Assembly: GCA_024138025.1 (NCBI GenBank)
Contig: JAMXBD010004350.1
Location: 1 to 64,000 of the forward strand
Length of the DNA stretch: 64,000 nucleotides
Origin: Combretum micranthum
Lineage: Eukaryota; Streptophyta; Magnoliopsida; Myrtales; Combretaceae
Direction: 5' to 3'
The notes below the pieces were generated by a model. It saw only the letters and a list, made by a program, of their open reading frames with translations. It had not been told where the DNA came from and did no database searches. This document shows, in pieces, positions 61,924 to 64,000 of the stretch. Position numbers and translations under genes: made by a program. The first letter of the stretch is position 1, and the number at the start of each line of letters is the position of its first letter.

Positions 61924-61985
61924 GATCTTCAGAGTCATCTTTGGATTTTCCCATCGATTACTACGATAGTTAAGGAAATGGACAG
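61924..61985 (+). other. LTR mini-exon (copy in LTR 59421-63003)
   Basis: Acceptor TTCAAATAG, frame SSESSLDFPIDYYDS ending at TAA 61971-61973, then ATG 61978-61980 (ATGGACAG) directly before GTGAGT. Length is 62 nt. This is the most diverged copy, yet acceptor, DYY, stop, ATG and donor are all kept. Confidence 0.5.
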
Positions 61986-62600
61986 GTGAGTAACTTTGAT
62001 CGATCATGCAACATGTGTTTGGAGCATTAGTGCATTCTATAATCAAGAAAGAACTATTGTTTGAATGGGGATATGGGTTATTGCATGCTGATTGATGCCA
62101 CTTGTGTTGAAATAGTATGTTGTCATGCATAGCATATTGGCATCACTGCATGAAAAGTGCGATAGCTCGCTACGTATTAGCATGTCAAATCTCTAGTAAT
62201 GTGTCTGGTATTCTAGATGTCATTTTCCTAGTTTACATAGAGTATCTTTGTTCCAATCGGTTCCATGGGAACTAAGTGGCATATGAAGGAATGCCACCCA
62301 TGGTATCAACAAGAAATGTCTATTACTTAATGGTGTTTCTAAGTTATAAGATTTCACAATATTAACGTTTTTGAATTATTTTTTGGTACCTTTCTGTCTT
62401 GGTTCTTAGACTCTCTTGGGCGATGCGAATCATTTATGGTATGGTTCTTTCACTCCTTATGGGAGGGTATAAATCTTCATCCTACTTAGATTCCGGCTGT
62501 CTAAGCTTGTATTCGTTCATATGTTTTATTATTGCATTACATATGATTGATAAATAACTTGTTTGTTGCATGATGTGTGATATCATCTGGTTACATCACT

Positions 62601-62617
62601 GAGCCATGGTATCGCTC
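62601..62617 (+). other. Conserved LTR hairpin 2 with paired base changes
   Basis: The stem is GAGC...GCTC, in the place where other copies have AAGC...GCTT. Confidence 0.4.
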
Positions 62618-63003
62618 ACACTCTCACAGATTTTTCAGGATACGTTTGAGGCCCTGGCTAGTTCCATCAAGGATTTTTTCTCTGGTAGGAGTCAAGATCT
62701 AGTAATAGAGCTGGAGTCCTAAATAAAAATTTCGTTTAGTGTTATTTCAAATGAGAATAGCTGTAATATGTAAACATCAGATAGTATGGTATGATGCTGT
62801 TTAAGTATATTTCTTGCATAAATACATTGTTTCTCATCAAAGCAATAAAAGATCCTATCGCTTGTCACAATTCCCTTAGAGGATAGTTGTATTATGTACC
62901 AGTGAATCAATCTGATGATCAAAACTAAGCTTTATAAAGATTCGATGGCATTAGTTTGTTTCACAGTTACATAATCCAACAAGGGTGCCCTTGGGGCGTG
63001 ACA

Positions 63004-63415
63004 CCCATGCTAAGGCTTCTAGTAGGTCCAAAAAGTTCAAGATGCAACAACTTGAGTAGTCTTTTAGTTGATATTTCATTTTTACCTTTTTAAGAAACAA
63101 ATACCATTTTATTCTTTAAACATGTATCACATTTTATATCATGTTTAATATTAATTCTAGGTAATCCTTTTATAACATCTTTTTTATATAATTTTTGTAA
63201 TTGAGAAAAATTAACATGTCCTAACCATCTATACTAGACAAAAACATGATCATTCATGGATAAAAGATAGCAAGAAATTTTAACTTCAGTAGGTTTAATA
63301 GGATATATATATATATATATCTTTCTAAATCCTTCAAATATTTTAATACTATATTCATTGAAAGCATAGCATTTATCTTGCTCAAAAACCATTTTATATC
63401 CCTTATCTAATATGA
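63004..63415 (-). pseudogene. Copia GAG-pre-integrase domain
   Basis: Minus-strand reading: DKGYKMVFEQDKCYAFN, then YRWLGHVNFSQLQKLYKKDV (usual WHRRLGHAN), then IKCDTCLKNKMVF (the HHCC zinc-site cysteines) and LLKLLHLELFGPTRSLSM. This is the usual segment before copia integrase. A TA microsatellite (63303-63320) and stops interrupt it. Confidence 0.85.
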
Positions 63416-63540
63416 TGGAGATCAGATGGCATCGATTAAAGAAACAAATTACATGTTAGAAATCTATACACCTGCTTTACACCACCAGTGATAAAGATCA
63501 AATGGCATCAATTGAAGAAACAGATTACATGTTGGAAATC
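63414..63540. repeat. Direct repeat, two 51-bp units
   Basis: Units 63414-63464 and 63490-63540 run GAT(G/A)(G/A)AGATCA(G/A)ATGGCATC... to ACATGTT(A/G)GAAATC. TGTTGGAAATC at 63530 resembles a copia-type LTR start, but no matching end was found. Confidence 0.6.
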
Positions 63541-63792
63541 AGTTGTATGCTATGGACCTTCAATTATAAGCCGCCAGCCTTGCCGCCATCCATCTTGTAT
63601 TTGAGTTTCGTGTTTTTGTTTTAGGTTATCAGCATTGTTTCTAGGTTGTTGCCCTTTAATAGCTTAGTGTGTCGTTTCGAATTTCTTTGTTTTATTTGTT
63701 TAGTTGCTTGGTTTTAAGGCTAACTAAAGCTTACATAAACCTATTGGATGTAACATATTTGATATCTCTGATGAATGAAAATTGAGAGTGAT
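63541..63792. other. Unassigned sequence between copia fragment and next LTR
   Basis: T-rich, with TATAAGCCGCCAGCC near 63569, a word also present in the LTR at 5876-6100. It may be part of a degraded LTR; no coding signal. Confidence 0.4.
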
Positions 63793-64000
63793 TGTAAGCC
63801 CCGGTTTTCTTTGTAAACTAGATGGACTTCGAAAGCTGAATCGGAAACCGAAACCCTAAACTGGAATAGCTGGGGTTAGAAAGAAACCTAAAAACCCTAA
63901 ATCCGGCTCTATCGAGAATAAAACCATAGAACTAATGAGAGCAATCTGAACTAGATTATAGTTCTAAAGAATATATCGAAACATAAAAGATCAGTTTTTA
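63793..64000 (+). mobile_element. Start of another chromovirus LTR (continues outside window)
   Basis: TGTAAGCCCCGGTTTTC at 63793 starts 208 bp that align closely with the first ~210 bp of the 3' LTR at 54668 (GAATCGGAAACCGAAACCC, ACCATAGAACT, TTATAGTTCTAAA). Confidence 0.85.

Larger units (their letters stand above)
59421..63003 (+). mobile_element. Solo LTR, 3583 bp, perfect TSD, inserted in copia pol
   Basis: It begins TATAAGCCCCAG (TG changed to TA) and ends CTTGGGGCGTGACA, flanked by CCCAT (59416-59420 and 63004-63008). It is more diverged from the other LTRs but keeps the mini-exon (61924-61985), hairpin 1 (62517-62546), hairpin 2 (62601-62617) and the GGGCGTGACA end. The left half holds short repeated words (GCACCACATTGG-, CATATGTCA-type, near 59800-59950). 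No coding sequence. Confidence 0.9.
58135..63415 (-). mobile_element. Ty1/copia pol fragment, minus strand, split by a solo LTR
   Basis: Two pieces (63415-63004 and 59420-58135) join in frame-like order across the solo LTR at 59421-63003: GAG-pre-integrase, integrase core, linker and the start of RT, the copia order. The left end is cut at 58135 by the chromovirus 3' LTR, the right end near 63415. Many stops; inactive. Confidence 0.85.

Overview
This is AT-rich plant nuclear DNA, most likely from a eudicot with a large, repeat-rich genome; the species cannot be told from the sequence. No bacterial genes, CRISPR arrays, rRNA genes or tRNA genes were seen. About 85% of the window is transposable-element sequence inserted inside other transposable elements. 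The layers can be ordered because most copies keep TG...CA ends and a 5-bp target-site duplication (TSD).

Left nest (1-17.3 kb). A decayed minus-strand Ty3/gypsy element (gag, protease, tRNA-iMet primer site; 15.1-17.3 kb) is cut by a plus-strand long LTR that enters from outside the window and ends at 14994. That LTR was hit twice. One hit is a 1.9-kb LTR of another family (2286-7617), itself split by a 3.44-kb solo LTR (2323-5765). The other is a 4.0-kb solo LTR (8184-14948), itself split by a small two-LTR gag-only element (9495-12249).

Middle nest (17.8-37.8 kb). Two copies of an AT-rich element with ~200-bp internal repeats and Helitron-like CTRR ends form the base. The second is split by a minus-strand LTR (20230-33980) that carries a plus-strand solo LTR (21050-24534) and a minus-strand LTR (24851-31379), and again by a 3.42-kb solo LTR (34308-37730). 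LTR 24851-31379 holds a foldback MITE family: two inverted copies flank an inverted 5-kb segment, and five tandem copies lie inside it.

Host gene region (37.8-49.5 kb). The only non-transposon gene is on the minus strand: a multi-exon, serine-rich, plant-type protein of unknown function. Its block of exons 3-7 is tandemly duplicated, and a third, 5'-truncated copy of exons 1-3 lies upstream. All copies carry reading-frame lesions, so the locus looks like a decaying gene cluster.

Right nest (49.8-64 kb). A 5'-truncated chromovirus-type Ty3/gypsy element (gag, PR, RT, RNase H, IN, chromodomain-like tail, 3' LTR) abuts a decayed minus-strand Ty1/copia pol, which is split by another 3.58-kb solo LTR. 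A further LTR starts at 63793 and leaves the window.

The most interesting signals are (1) an inversion explained by recombination between two inverted MITEs, shown by TSDs that match only after the segment is flipped back; (2) a ~70-nt exon-like block in at least eight long LTRs, with a splice acceptor, a conserved short peptide end (LPxDYY-stop or YPKDYF(D/N)-stop), an ATG and a splice donor; and (3) paired hairpins near the 3' end of these LTRs, partly supported by base changes that keep the pairing.
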